From assembly GCA_965655465.1 (NCBI GenBank), contig CBFHGY010000002.1:1-64000 (forward strand): a stretch of DNA of 64,000 nt. Direction: 5' to 3'. The DNA comes from VMCP01 sp965655465 (GTDB lineage: Bacteria > Bacteroidota > Bacteroidia > NS11-12g > UBA955). The notes beneath the pieces were generated by a model. That model was not told where the DNA came from. It saw only the letters and a program-made list of their open reading frames with translations, and made no database searches. The position numbers were made by a program, and so were the translations under genes. How positions within the stretch are numbered: the first letter of the stretch is position 1; each line of letters starts with the position of its first letter. Of this stretch, positions 35,792 through 44,169 are shown one piece after another.

Positions 35792-36757
35792 TTATATAAG
35801 GCCTGTAACGGTCTTTTCTCTTAGAATCTTGCCCGTGCTCGAATAAGCGAAGTTACTGCGCTGATATACGGCTTTTGGGTTATAAAACCTTGATGAAAAC
35901 TGCAAATTTAAAGGAAGTTGAAGCCCATTTTTGGTATAAAGTACCAATTTTTGACCTAAAATCGGATCTTCTTCATACCAGCAGAAAAAATCTTCGGCCT
36001 GCCATCCAGTTAGCCCTTGAAGTTCCGCTTCTACGCGTTCAAGTTGTATTTTTATTCCGCCGCTATTGATGGTGAAATCGCTGCGACCTATCCATTTAAA
36101 AGTATTTTTGGGAAATAATTCTATTATATCATGGGTTTGCATCCATTGATTTTTAGTGCAGGGATTTCGAAGACGCAAACCCGTATCATTCGCTTCAATT
36201 TCCGTTTCATCGATAAGTCGATATAAAGGTTCTCCTAGTGTTCTGCCCGCAAAATGCGAGTAGGTTTCGGTCATTCCAAAGGTGTGCACCCAGTTGGTAT
36301 GAGGGAAATCCTGTAATAAGCGATCCTCTAATTCTTGCGAAATAGGACCGCCACCAATTAAAATATTTTGAAATTGATGCAACTTTTCTCTCGATACGTC
36401 ATGGTTTAAAATGTGTTCAATCTGCATGGGGGTAAAGGAACTAAGTTTCGCATTACCGGAATATTCCAGCAATGGATTACTGCAAGGTTCTATCGCGTCA
36501 AATGCGGTTCCCCAAGTTTGTGCCCGTGCCCATTGCATGAAGCCTCCTGTTTTGTCTAAAGGCAATGCAATCAGTTGTTTAAGTTTCGTGCCTTTAATAA
36601 AATGTTTGCGGGTTTGTTCAGCACTCCACCGCATTAAATGGGTTTCGAAATAATAGGTTTTAGGATCGCCGGTACTCCCCGAACTTTGCAATTCAAAGCG
36701 TCCGTTATGGTTCCATTTTTGAATCCAATCTGTAGGGATTAACTCAGTTCCAAGCAT
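35792..36757 (-). CDS. short AMP-binding ligase, MenE-like (321 aa)
   Basis: This is an adenylate-forming enzyme with the P-loop SSGSTGDPK near residue 26, the GMTETYSHFAGR motif in the middle, the F-K-W-I-G-R-S-D hinge and a C-terminal TGKILRE with the catalytic-type Lys. At 321 residues it is shorter than usual acyl-CoA synthetases, but short O-succinylbenzoate-CoA ligases of this kind occur in Bacteroidetes, where they act in menaquinone synthesis. No other men gene is adjacent, so MenE is likely but not proven. It overlaps the upstream aminotransferase gene by 14 bp. Confidence 0.72.
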   Translation of the reverse strand: MLGTELIPTDWIQKWNHNGRFELQSSGSTGDPKTYYFETHLMRWSAEQTRKHFIKGTKLKQLIALPLDKTGGFMQWARAQTWGTAFDAIEPCSNPLLEYSGNAKLSSFTPMQIEHILNHDVSREKLHQFQNILIGGGPISQELEDRLLQDFPHTNWVHTFGMTETYSHFAGRTLGEPLYRLIDETEIEANDTGLRLRNPCTKNQWMQTHDIIELFPKNTFKWIGRSDFTINSGGIKIQLERVEAELQGLTGWQAEDFFCWYEEDPILGQKLVLYTKNGLQLPLNLQFSSRFYNPKAVYQRSNFAYSSTGKILREKTVTGLI

Positions 36758-38033
36758 AGGTTTTTAGCAGCTCAAACAGACGGTCGATATCTGCTTTTTG
36801 ATTGTAATAATGGGTCGAAACTCGAATACAATCCACTTTGTTTTCGCCAACATACCGCAAAATTAAACCATTTTTACGGGCGTAATTCACAAATCCTTGT
36901 TGGGATTTTTCTCCCGATCCGTCCCCTTTAAATTGGGTAATTTTAAATCCAAGTTGAGCTCCTACATATTCCGAATCGGTATAATTCAGGGTGGCTACTT
37001 TTGAACCGGCATCCTTAAGGACATTTCGCAAATATCCTTGCAATTCCTTAACCCGGTTTTCGATGCGTTCCGCACCAATATGTTGGTACCAATTTAAAGC
37101 TGCTTTACAACCTTCCAGTTGGGGTCCTGAAAAACTTCCATAGGCATAACGGCTCACTTCTTCGATCGGAAGATCCATTTCAGGGGGCTGTGCGCTCATA
37201 TCAAAAGCATTTACCGAATATGCGGCAACATGCGTAACCCGTGTATTGGCAATGCGTTCCTTCCGCATGTACATCCAGCCGCTGCCAATTGGGCCTAACA
37301 TCCATTTATGAAAGCATCCTGCATAGTAATCGCAACCGATTTCTCGCACATTAAAACGGATCATTCCCAAAGGATGGGCGCCATCTATTACCGAAATAAT
37401 TCCTTTTTCGCGCGCAAAATCGCAGACTTCCTTTACGGGTAAAATCTGACCTGTGGTACAAGGAATATGAGGTATGGCAATTACTTTTGTTTTGGGGGAA
37501 ATTGATTTTGCTATGATATCCAGAAATTCCTGGGGGCTCGAACCTATTGGAACAGCGGTAATTTTAATGCCCTCTAATTGCGATCTGCGCATCCATGCAG
37601 CACAACCACCGATATGTTCATGGGTGGTTATAATAACTTCATCGCCCGTTTTTAAGGGAATGCCCCATGCGATGTGATTGATGCCCTCGCTTACGTTTTT
37701 GGTTATGCCTATTTCTTCAGGAAGACAACCAATGAGATCTGCCAATTGGGTCTCTAAAGTCTTGTCATGGTGCGGATATTGGGCGTTTTCTGCAATTTTT
37801 AAGTAGGCATTTTGAACGGCATCCAAAACGGGTTTGGGCGTAATTCCCATAGTGCCGTTATTCAGGAAAATTAATTCCTTTTTTAGGGGGAAATAACCAC
37901 GGATTTTTTCCCAACTTGAAACATCAAGGTCTGAAATAGAGGTGGAGCCGTTCATTGACTTCCCCAAAGAAGGAAATAATGGAGCTGCAAATGCGGTGCT
38001 TAATCCTAACTTTATGAATTTCTTCCGTTCCAT
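36744..38033 (-). CDS. class V aminotransferase, isopenicillin-N-epimerase-like (429 aa)
   Basis: This is a PLP-dependent enzyme with FLNNGTMGITPKPV near the N-terminus, the cofactor Asp/His pair in VIDGAHPLGMI and the PLP-binding Lys in GCFHKWMLGPIGSGW. The first 28 residues (ERKKFIKLGLSTAFAAPLFP) look like an export signal resembling a Tat type but without a full twin-arginine motif, so it may be periplasmic. Family members include cysteine desulfurases and isopenicillin-N epimerases. The substrate here is unknown. It is coupled to the MenE-like gene by a 14-bp overlap. Confidence 0.83.
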   Translation of the reverse strand: MERKKFIKLGLSTAFAAPLFPSLGKSMNGSTSISDLDVSSWEKIRGYFPLKKELIFLNNGTMGITPKPVLDAVQNAYLKIAENAQYPHHDKTLETQLADLIGCLPEEIGITKNVSEGINHIAWGIPLKTGDEVIITTHEHIGGCAAWMRRSQLEGIKITAVPIGSSPQEFLDIIAKSISPKTKVIAIPHIPCTTGQILPVKEVCDFAREKGIISVIDGAHPLGMIRFNVREIGCDYYAGCFHKWMLGPIGSGWMYMRKERIANTRVTHVAAYSVNAFDMSAQPPEMDLPIEEVSRYAYGSFSGPQLEGCKAALNWYQHIGAERIENRVKELQGYLRNVLKDAGSKVATLNYTDSEYVGAQLGFKITQFKGDGSGEKSQQGFVNYARKNGLILRYVGENKVDCIRVSTHYYNQKADIDRLFELLKTYAWN

Positions 38034-38288
38034 TGCCCCTGCATTTTACGTAATAATCTGTAAAATCAAAAACAAAGCGCGGAATTCTTTGTCTGATTTT
38101 GGGATTATATTGGATATAAAGCCGACTATAATTGGGGCACAGATGCCAAATATTAGTCGAAATGGATAACCTTTGAAATGGTTAAATGCTGCGTATGATA
38201 GATGCAATTTGGTCTCAATTCAAGGTGTATTTTTGCTTGGGGTTTGGAAATCAATTGTGCACACATTATGTAAGAGCCAGGAGTTTTT

Positions 38289-38311
38289 AAATCCTTTTTG
38301 AGGGATTTTTT
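38289..38311 (+). terminator. possible short terminator hairpin
   Basis: AAATCC pairs with GGATTT around an 8-base loop and is followed by Ts. The stem is only 6 bp and AT-rich. No plus-strand gene precedes it, so it would end a short noncoding transcript, if it is used at all. Confidence 0.3.
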
Positions 38312-38384
38312 AGATTTTCTGGATGAAAACAAGCCCCAAATGATTCATAAAGCAGCTGAAAACGGGTTTCTACAATAAGTTCCT

Positions 38385-38392
38385 TATTTTTG
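38385..38392 (+). promoter_or_regulatory. -7 promoter element of the anmK operon
   Basis: TATTTTTG is an exact TAnnTTTG match 23 bases before the anmK ATG. I see no good -33 TTTG at the expected spacing. Confidence 0.45.
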
Positions 38393-38415
38393 CGAGAGGT
38401 CAATCTAGATTAATT

Positions 38416-39498
38416 ATGAATGTACTAGGGATTATGAGTGGAACGAGCATGGACGGTATTGATTTAGCACTGTGTTCTGTAAATCAGGAAGGTAATGACT
38501 GGAAGGTTGAAATATTAAAGGCAATAACCTTGCCGTATAATGAAACTTGGAGGGTTCGGTTGTCTCAACTCAAATACCAAAATCCCGAACTGTATGTAAG
38601 AACCGATGTGTTTTACGGCCGATATTTGGGTGAATTGGCTTTGGCCTTTCAGAAAGAAACGGGATTGAATATAGATCTGATTGCCTCGCACGGTCATACC
38701 ATTTTTCATCAACCCCATAAATGGATTACCTCTCAAATAGGTGATGGCGCTACCTTGTACGGAACTTCCGGAATTCCTACAGTAAGTAATTTCCGCAGAG
38801 CTGATGTGGCTGCTGGCGGACAAGGAGCACCTTTAGTAACGGTAGGAGATGAACTTTTGTTCTCCGAGTATGACGCATGTTTGAACTTGGGGGGATTTTC
38901 TAATGTTTCTATAAAATCTGCAAGCGGACGGATTTCATTTGATATAGCTCCATGTAATATCGTATTAAATCGTCTTGCCCGCGAACGTAAATTAAAATAT
39001 GATGAAGGAGGTAAAATTGCTGAAGAGGGCAGTATTATCTATCCTTTATTAGAACAATTAAACGCCATCTCTTTCTATGGAAAGTCTGCTCCCAAAAGTT
39101 TGGGACGCGAATGGATCAATAAAGAATTTTGGCATATTGTACGTGATTTCGACGATCAACCTCTTGAAGATCGGATGAAGACCTTGGTTATGCATATTGC
39201 CACTCAAATTTCTAAGGCTTTGGAATTGAATTCGGATACGCCTTTATCTGAGATGCGCATTTTGGTAAGTGGAGGCGGTGCTTTCAATACAACGCTCATG
39301 GATTATATCCAATCAGAAACCGAGGCTAATATAGTGATACCTGATTCCCAATTGGTTCAATATAAAGAAGCCATGATTTTTGCTCTGTTGGGAGCTATGC
39401 GTGTGAAGAATCTTAGCAACGTATCAGGGGCAACAACAGGGGCCACTCGTTCGGTAATTGGGGGTTCATTGGATGGGGATTTTTCAAAGCTATTATAA
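38416..39498 (+). CDS. anmK: anhydro-N-acetylmuramic acid kinase AnmK
   Basis: AnmK phosphorylates and opens 1,6-anhydro-MurNAc during peptidoglycan recycling. The N-terminus GIMSGTSMDGIDLALC is the signature ATP-binding loop. Other marks are IASHGHTIFHQP, the GDGATLYGTSGIPTVSNFR block, LNLGGFSNVS and the ATP-site VSGGGAFNTTLM. The length of 360 residues is typical. It leads an apparent operon with the dehydrogenase and pepT genes. Confidence 0.95.
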   Translation: MNVLGIMSGTSMDGIDLALCSVNQEGNDWKVEILKAITLPYNETWRVRLSQLKYQNPELYVRTDVFYGRYLGELALAFQKETGLNIDLIASHGHTIFHQPHKWITSQIGDGATLYGTSGIPTVSNFRRADVAAGGQGAPLVTVGDELLFSEYDACLNLGGFSNVSIKSASGRISFDIAPCNIVLNRLARERKLKYDEGGKIAEEGSIIYPLLEQLNAISFYGKSAPKSLGREWINKEFWHIVRDFDDQPLEDRMKTLVMHIATQISKALELNSDTPLSEMRILVSGGGAFNTTLMDYIQSETEANIVIPDSQLVQYKEAMIFALLGAMRVKNLSNVSGATTGATRSVIGGSLDGDFSKLL

Positions 39499-39499
39499 C

Positions 39500-40747
39500 G
39501 TGAAACTAGATACATTAATACACAAGTTTGAGAACAAACAAGCACATATTGTGTTCTCATGGAAAGACAGTGAAACTGAAGCAGAAGGCTGGGTTGTAAT
39601 CAATTCTTTACGAAACGGAGCCGCTGGCGGTGGAACCCGTATGCGTAAAGGCTTGAATCAGCGCGAGGTGGAAAGTTTGGCCAAAACGATGGAGGTTAAA
39701 TTTACCATAGCTGGCCCTCCAATTGGTGGTGCCAAATCGGGTATTAATTTCGATCCTGCTGACCCTCGTAAAAAGGGCGTTCTGGAGCGTTGGTATAAAG
39801 CCGTTAAACCTATTTTGAAGCATTATTATGGCACCGGTGGAGATTTGAACGTAGATGAAATTCATGAGGTTATTCCGATGACAGCAGCTTTGGATGTATT
39901 GCATCCCCAAGAAGGTGTAGTTAATGGATACCATACTGCCTATACTCCGGAAGAGCGTTTGAAGGCTATTTCTCGCTTGCAAACCGGAGTTTTGTTGCCT
40001 ATTTCTGATGAGCGTTTAACACCCTCTTTAGAAAAAGGATATACCATTGCCGATATGATAACGGGATGGGGTGTTGCAGAAGCCGTTCGCCATTACTATG
40101 AAATCTATGGTGGATTTATGAACAACAAACTTGCCATCATTCAAGGTTGGGGTAATGTTGCGGCTGCGGCTGCATTTTATCTTACCAAATACGGGGTTCG
40201 TATTGGAGGAATTATCGATCGCAATGGTGGAATCATCGATCCCAAAGGTTTGGGTCATGATGAAATCGTTTCTTTATTTCTAAGTAGAGATGGGAATGCT
40301 TTGAATGCACCCAATATGATGTCGTTTGAAGAAGTAAATGAAAAAATTTGGGATTTACCCGCGGAGATATTTATTCCTGGAGCGGCGAGCCGTTTAATTA
40401 CGGAAGATCAAGTACATCGAATGGTACAATCGGGTATTGAAGTCGTTTCCTGTGGAGCCAATGTTCCATTTGCAGATTCAGAAATTTTCATGGGTCCGAT
40501 TTCAAAACTAGCAGATTCTCAAATGGCTGTTTTGCCTGATTTTATTGCGAATTGCGGTATGGCACGTGTTTTTGCCTATTTAATGGGCCAAAATGCTGAA
40601 CTTACTGATACGGCCATCTTCAAAGATGTAAGCGAAATTATTGCGGGCGCTCTTGCAAGAGTGCATCAATTTAATCCAAAATCTACAGGGATTTCCGCAA
40701 AAGCCTTGGAAATGAGTTTAACCGATTTAGTACGCCAATATGAATAA
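39500..40747 (+). CDS. Glu/Leu/Phe/Val dehydrogenase family protein (415 aa)
   Basis: This NAD(P)-dependent amino acid dehydrogenase has GGAKSGINFDP with the catalytic-type Lys, GTGGDLNVDE, and the Rossmann loop IQGWGNVAAAAAFYL. It also has PGAASRLI, where the family usually has P-x-A. I placed the start at the GTG at 39500, one base after the anmK stop, because the protein begins to match family members there. The in-frame ATG at 39458 would lie inside anmK. The preferred amino acid cannot be told from these motifs. PepT overlaps its end by 8 bp. Confidence 0.88.
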   Translation: MKLDTLIHKFENKQAHIVFSWKDSETEAEGWVVINSLRNGAAGGGTRMRKGLNQREVESLAKTMEVKFTIAGPPIGGAKSGINFDPADPRKKGVLERWYKAVKPILKHYYGTGGDLNVDEIHEVIPMTAALDVLHPQEGVVNGYHTAYTPEERLKAISRLQTGVLLPISDERLTPSLEKGYTIADMITGWGVAEAVRHYYEIYGGFMNNKLAIIQGWGNVAAAAAFYLTKYGVRIGGIIDRNGGIIDPKGLGHDEIVSLFLSRDGNALNAPNMMSFEEVNEKIWDLPAEIFIPGAASRLITEDQVHRMVQSGIEVVSCGANVPFADSEIFMGPISKLADSQMAVLPDFIANCGMARVFAYLMGQNAELTDTAIFKDVSEIIAGALARVHQFNPKSTGISAKALEMSLTDLVRQYE

Positions 40748-41972
40748 GCACATAGCCGATCGCTTTTGCGATTATGCAAAAATCGATACCCAAAGCGACC
40801 CAGATAGTACCACATTCCCGAGTACTGAAAAACAGAAAGACTTGAGCCGGGTATTGGTTCAAGAATTGTTAGAAATGGGTTTAGAAGATGCCCATTTAGA
40901 CGAATACGGATATGTATATGCAACGTTAAAATCCAATGTGGCTGCTACGGTTCCTACTTTGTGTTTTTGCGCGCACGTAGATACGTCTCCAGATTGTACC
41001 GGTGCTGATGTAAAGCCTATAATTCATAGGAATTATCAAGGTCAAGACTTGGTACTTCCCGATGATCCAAAACAAGTTATTCGTACTGCAGAACATCCGT
41101 ATTTAAATCAGCGTATTGGCGACGATATCATTACAGCCTCTGGTACTACCTTATTAGGGGCAGACGATAAAGCGGGGGTAGCGGTGATTATGGATTTTGT
41201 GCAATTCATGCAAAACAATCCTCAACTGCCTCATGGCGATATTCGTATTTTATTTACACCTGATGAAGAAATTGGGCGAGGAGTTGATTATGTAAATATC
41301 GAAAAGTTAGCAGCAGAAGTGGGCTATACCCTAGACGGAGGTGTTCGCGGAAGTTATGAAGATGAAACCTTTAGTGCTGATGGTGCAACGGTGAATTTTT
41401 ACGGCGTATCTGCTCATCCTGGTTATGCCAAGAACAAATTGGTTAATGCATTGAAAATTGCAGGTGACTTTTTAAGTCGATTCCCCAAAGATTCTTTCAG
41501 TCCTGAAACTACTTCTGGACGGGAAGGCTTCGTACATCCGGTTACTATGGGTGGAGTAGCCGAACATGCTTGGGTTAAATTCATTGTGCGTGATTTTGAA
41601 ACAGCAAAATTGGCCGAACACGAAGCACGTTTAAAAGCGATTGCAGAAGATACCGTTTCAGATTATCCAGGCGCACGCATGGAAATGAGTACCGAGGAAC
41701 AATATCGTAATATGAAGGAAGTGGTGTCTTTGAGACCCGAAATTTCGGATTATGCGATAAAAGCCATAGAGATGGCAGGATTAAGTCCCAAATTAAGCAG
41801 TGCTAGAGGGGGAACCGACGGTTCTCGTTTAAGCTTTATGGGATTGCCCTGTCCGAATATTTTTACCGGAGAGATGGCATTTCATGGCAAACATGAATAT
41901 GTAAGCGTTCAAGATATGGAAAAATCCCGCGAAGTGTTGGTACACCTCGCAGGATTATGGGCAGCTCATTAA
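40740..41972 (+). CDS. pepT: peptidase T (tripeptidase) PepT
   Basis: This M20-family zinc aminotripeptidase has the first metal site in CAHVDTSPDC (H79, D81), the bridging Asp in LLGADDKAGVAV, the Glu pair in FTPDEEIGRG and a late His in FTGEMAFHGKHEYVS. The dimerisation domain includes the NFYGVSAHPGYAKN motif. At 410 residues it has the usual length. It follows the dehydrogenase gene with an 8-bp overlap, suggesting joint use in amino acid release and catabolism. Its stop codon interlocks with that of the convergent desaturase gene. Confidence 0.95.
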   Translation: MNKHIADRFCDYAKIDTQSDPDSTTFPSTEKQKDLSRVLVQELLEMGLEDAHLDEYGYVYATLKSNVAATVPTLCFCAHVDTSPDCTGADVKPIIHRNYQGQDLVLPDDPKQVIRTAEHPYLNQRIGDDIITASGTTLLGADDKAGVAVIMDFVQFMQNNPQLPHGDIRILFTPDEEIGRGVDYVNIEKLAAEVGYTLDGGVRGSYEDETFSADGATVNFYGVSAHPGYAKNKLVNALKIAGDFLSRFPKDSFSPETTSGREGFVHPVTMGGVAEHAWVKFIVRDFETAKLAEHEARLKAIAEDTVSDYPGARMEMSTEEQYRNMKEVVSLRPEISDYAIKAIEMAGLSPKLSSARGGTDGSRLSFMGLPCPNIFTGEMAFHGKHEYVSVQDMEKSREVLVHLAGLWAAH

Positions 41973-43069
41973 GCGAGTTGCCCGATTTCTTTTAAGTGCA
42001 TAAAGTGTGAGCGTACCGCCTTGAAAAAGGTTGGTACCTCATTGTATTTTACATTGAATTCAGCACAGGTCTTCTTTACAATCTCATTAATATTGGGATA
42101 GTGAATATGGCTGATTTTGGGAAATAAGTGGTGTTCTACTTGGAAATTTAATCCGCCTAACAACCAGGTTAAGACTTTGCTTTTGGTACTGAAGTTTGAA
42201 GTTGTGCGAATTTGGTGGGTAGCCCAATCGTCTTGAACGCGAATAGCATCTAATTCAACTTGTGCGGTTTTCGCTTCAGCGGCATCAGTAACAAAATGGA
42301 TGTCTTCAACAACGTGTGCCAATTGAAATACCACGGTGATGCATATTCCCGTAATCAGGGCCATTAGAAGGTAACCTAAAACAGCGGTTTTAAAGCCTAT
42401 GAAGTAGGCAGGGAATAATACGAATATAAAGACGTACACCAATTTTGCTGCCCAGAATTCAAAATGCTTCCATGCGTTGAGTTTATTCTTAAAAGGGCGG
42501 TCTACTACTTTACCTGTGAAATACTTTTTAAAATCTTGCATGTAAATCCAAGCTAAATAAGCAACAGTATATAAAGGCATTCCATAAATATGTTGGTACT
42601 TATGAAACCAAAGTTTCTTTTTTGCGGTATTTACGCGCAAAAGGGGCCAAAGATCAATGTCGTCATCAACGCCCTCAATATTGGTAAAACTGTGATGCAC
42701 CACATTGTGCTTTTCAGCCCATAGAAACGCATTACCTCCGAGCAGATTCAGTGAATTTGCCATTGCTTTATTTATCCATGTATGTTTCGAGTAACTGCCA
42801 TGTGCTCCATCGTGCATTACATTAAATCCAATTCCTGCAAAAGAAAGTCCCATTATGGCATAGGCTAAATAAATCCATGCATTTTCAGGGTGCAATGCTA
42901 AAATCATCACATAACATCCAATGAGGGTTGCAAATAAAATAATCGTTTTCCAGTACAACTTCCAGTTTCCAGTAGGTTGAATATTATTATCACTGAAATA
43001 GTCGTTGATTCTGTTTCTCAAGGTAGAGAAAAATTCGCCGTTACGGCCTTCAAATCGAATAGGTGTCAT
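41969..43069 (-). CDS. membrane fatty acid desaturase (366 aa)
   Basis: Three His boxes are visible: HDGAHGSY (from H86), HNVVHHSF (from H121) and QVEHHLFPKISH near the C-terminus. These bind the di-iron centre of membrane desaturases. Four or more hydrophobic segments surround them (about 42-62, 65-85, 185-205 and 215-245). Enzymes with the Q-x-x-H-H box act on acyl chains at or near the carboxyl side, but the exact position cannot be read from sequence. It is monocistronic, with a promoter-like TAAATTTG at 43083-43090. Confidence 0.92.
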   Translation of the reverse strand: MTPIRFEGRNGEFFSTLRNRINDYFSDNNIQPTGNWKLYWKTIILFATLIGCYVMILALHPENAWIYLAYAIMGLSFAGIGFNVMHDGAHGSYSKHTWINKAMANSLNLLGGNAFLWAEKHNVVHHSFTNIEGVDDDIDLWPLLRVNTAKKKLWFHKYQHIYGMPLYTVAYLAWIYMQDFKKYFTGKVVDRPFKNKLNAWKHFEFWAAKLVYVFIFVLFPAYFIGFKTAVLGYLLMALITGICITVVFQLAHVVEDIHFVTDAAEAKTAQVELDAIRVQDDWATHQIRTTSNFSTKSKVLTWLLGGLNFQVEHHLFPKISHIHYPNINEIVKKTCAEFNVKYNEVPTFFKAVRSHFMHLKEIGQLA

Positions 43070-43082
43070 AGGTAAATAATCT

Positions 43083-43090
43083 CAAATTTA
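43083..43090 (-). promoter_or_regulatory. -7 promoter element of the desaturase gene
   Basis: The minus strand reads TAAATTTG, an exact TAnnTTTG match, 13 bases before the ATG at 43069. The predicted leader is very short. Confidence 0.42.
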
Positions 43091-43161
43091 CGATAAATCT
43101 TTAGTGTATTAACATTACACACGGAGATTTTTCGCTGGGGTGATTTTGTTTTAGTTTTGAT

Positions 43162-43632
43162 TTAAGGTTTATTTAAGTAGGCTCCGTACATCCAAACTAG
43201 TTTTTCTTGCGCACGAATATAATCGCTCATTAATGCGTTAGTACCTTCATCTTCAATCTCTGCCGAGTCGGTGAGGATTTTCCGTTGAGCGTGAATAAGT
43301 ACTTCGAAAGAATCTAAAATATGCATCACACAATCGGTTCCTTGTTGAACATTTTTCGCCGACTGAATTTTGGAATGCGCGATATAATCTTCAAACGTAT
43401 GCAGGGGGGTACCTCCAAGGGTTAAAATACGTTCGGCAATTTCATCTATTTTTAACAACAGATCGTTGTACAGTTCTTCAAATTTCAAATGAAGTTCAAA
43501 AAATTTCTCGCCTCGAATATTCCAATGAAATCCGCGGGTGTTTTGATAAAAAACCATATAGTTAGCCAACAATCCATTCAAATCTTGGCATAAGGCCTCA
43601 CTTTTTTGGGGGTGTAATCCGATTTTGTTCAT
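43162..43632 (-). CDS. dps: Dps family ferritin-like DNA-protection protein (156 aa)
   Basis: The four-helix ferritin-like fold has the Dps ferroxidase motif NTRGFHWNIRGEKFFELH, followed by LYNDLLLKIDEIAERIL and TLGGTPLHTFEDY. The inter-subunit site uses the His and Asp/Glu residues in these blocks. Dps dodecamers oxidise and store iron and shield DNA. I chose the ATG at 43632. The only upstream in-frame start is a GTG at 43647. A 44-bp palindrome (43867-43910) lies about 235 bp upstream. Confidence 0.92.
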   Translation of the reverse strand: MNKIGLHPQKSEALCQDLNGLLANYMVFYQNTRGFHWNIRGEKFFELHLKFEELYNDLLLKIDEIAERILTLGGTPLHTFEDYIAHSKIQSAKNVQQGTDCVMHILDSFEVLIHAQRKILTDSAEIEDEGTNALMSDYIRAQEKLVWMYGAYLNKP

Positions 43633-43947
43633 GATCCAAATTTCCACTTATTAGTTAGTACCACCAAACCTGAAATAGGCTTGTGTGACGAATATTACCA
43701 AAAGATGTGCATCGATTTTTTGCAAAAAATCCAACCCATTAAAGAGTTTCTTCGCAGGGAATACGCAAACGCATGATCTTGTAAACTTTAGGACATCATA
43801 GGTACGGATATCCAATTTTATGTGAATGTAAAATGAGCTGTAGTGCGATTGAATGTACATACTTATGAGTACGTAACAATGGATCTAATAGATCTGAATG
43901 TTACATACTCAGTTTATATGTTGTACAGCCAATAATGGGTTTTAACG
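43633..43947. other. 315-bp intergenic region with a long palindrome
   Basis: This region lies between dps and the DUF2892 gene, both on the minus strand. I see no convincing gene. The open frame at 43651-43860 lacks protein-like character. The notable element is the palindrome at 43867-43910. Confidence 0.6.
43867..43910. repeat. 44-bp imperfect palindrome
   Basis: Outer arms GAGTACGTAACA and TGTTACATACTC match with one mismatch. The centre contains GATCTA-A-TAGATC. No T-run follows on either side. It could be an operator for a dimeric regulator, or an RNA hairpin after the DUF2892 gene. Confidence 0.6.
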
Positions 43948-44151
43948 TTATTTCTTTTTTAGGGTACTGATTCCAAATGGAAGGTATAACGGGCATGTGC
44001 GCACGGTAGCGGTGATTAAAAAGATTGCTGCAATGATACCACTAATGATAGCGGCAGTTCCGCTAATTCTGGAAGTGGCAATTAAAGTTGCAAGAACGGC
44101 AGCAACGCCAATACGAAATAGGCGATCGATGTTTCCAATATTTGTTTTCAT
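43948..44151 (-). CDS. DUF2892 (YgaP-like) small membrane protein (67 aa)
   Basis: The protein starts MKTNIGNIDRLFRIGVA, the usual N-terminal pattern of DUF2892, followed by two hydrophobic segments (about 14-30 and 33-50). It has the conserved CPLYLPFGIST ending, a Cys-Pro-x-Tyr-x-x-x-G motif. Family members are small inner-membrane proteins, sometimes fused to rhodanese domains, and their function is unclear. It lies 18 bp after the AsmA-like gene's stop codon on the same strand. Confidence 0.88.
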   Translation of the reverse strand: MKTNIGNIDRLFRIGVAAVLATLIATSRISGTAAIISGIIAAIFLITATVRTCPLYLPFGISTLKKK

Positions 44152-44169
44152 AGGTTAAAATTAAAGTAA

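Larger units (their letters stand above)
38034..38415. other. 382-bp intergenic region with promoter-like elements and a hairpin
   Basis: This is the divergent region between the aminotransferase gene and anmK. No open frame looks like a gene. It holds a TATTTTTG at 38228-38235 (plus strand) with TTTG at 38208-38211, a hairpin with a T-run at 38289-38311, and a second TATTTTTG at 38385-38392 next to anmK. Confidence 0.55.

Noticed and set aside
43651..43860. 69-residue open frame upstream of dps
   Set aside because: Its composition is aromatic-rich and irregular, it has no family pattern, and it lies in an otherwise regulatory-looking gap.
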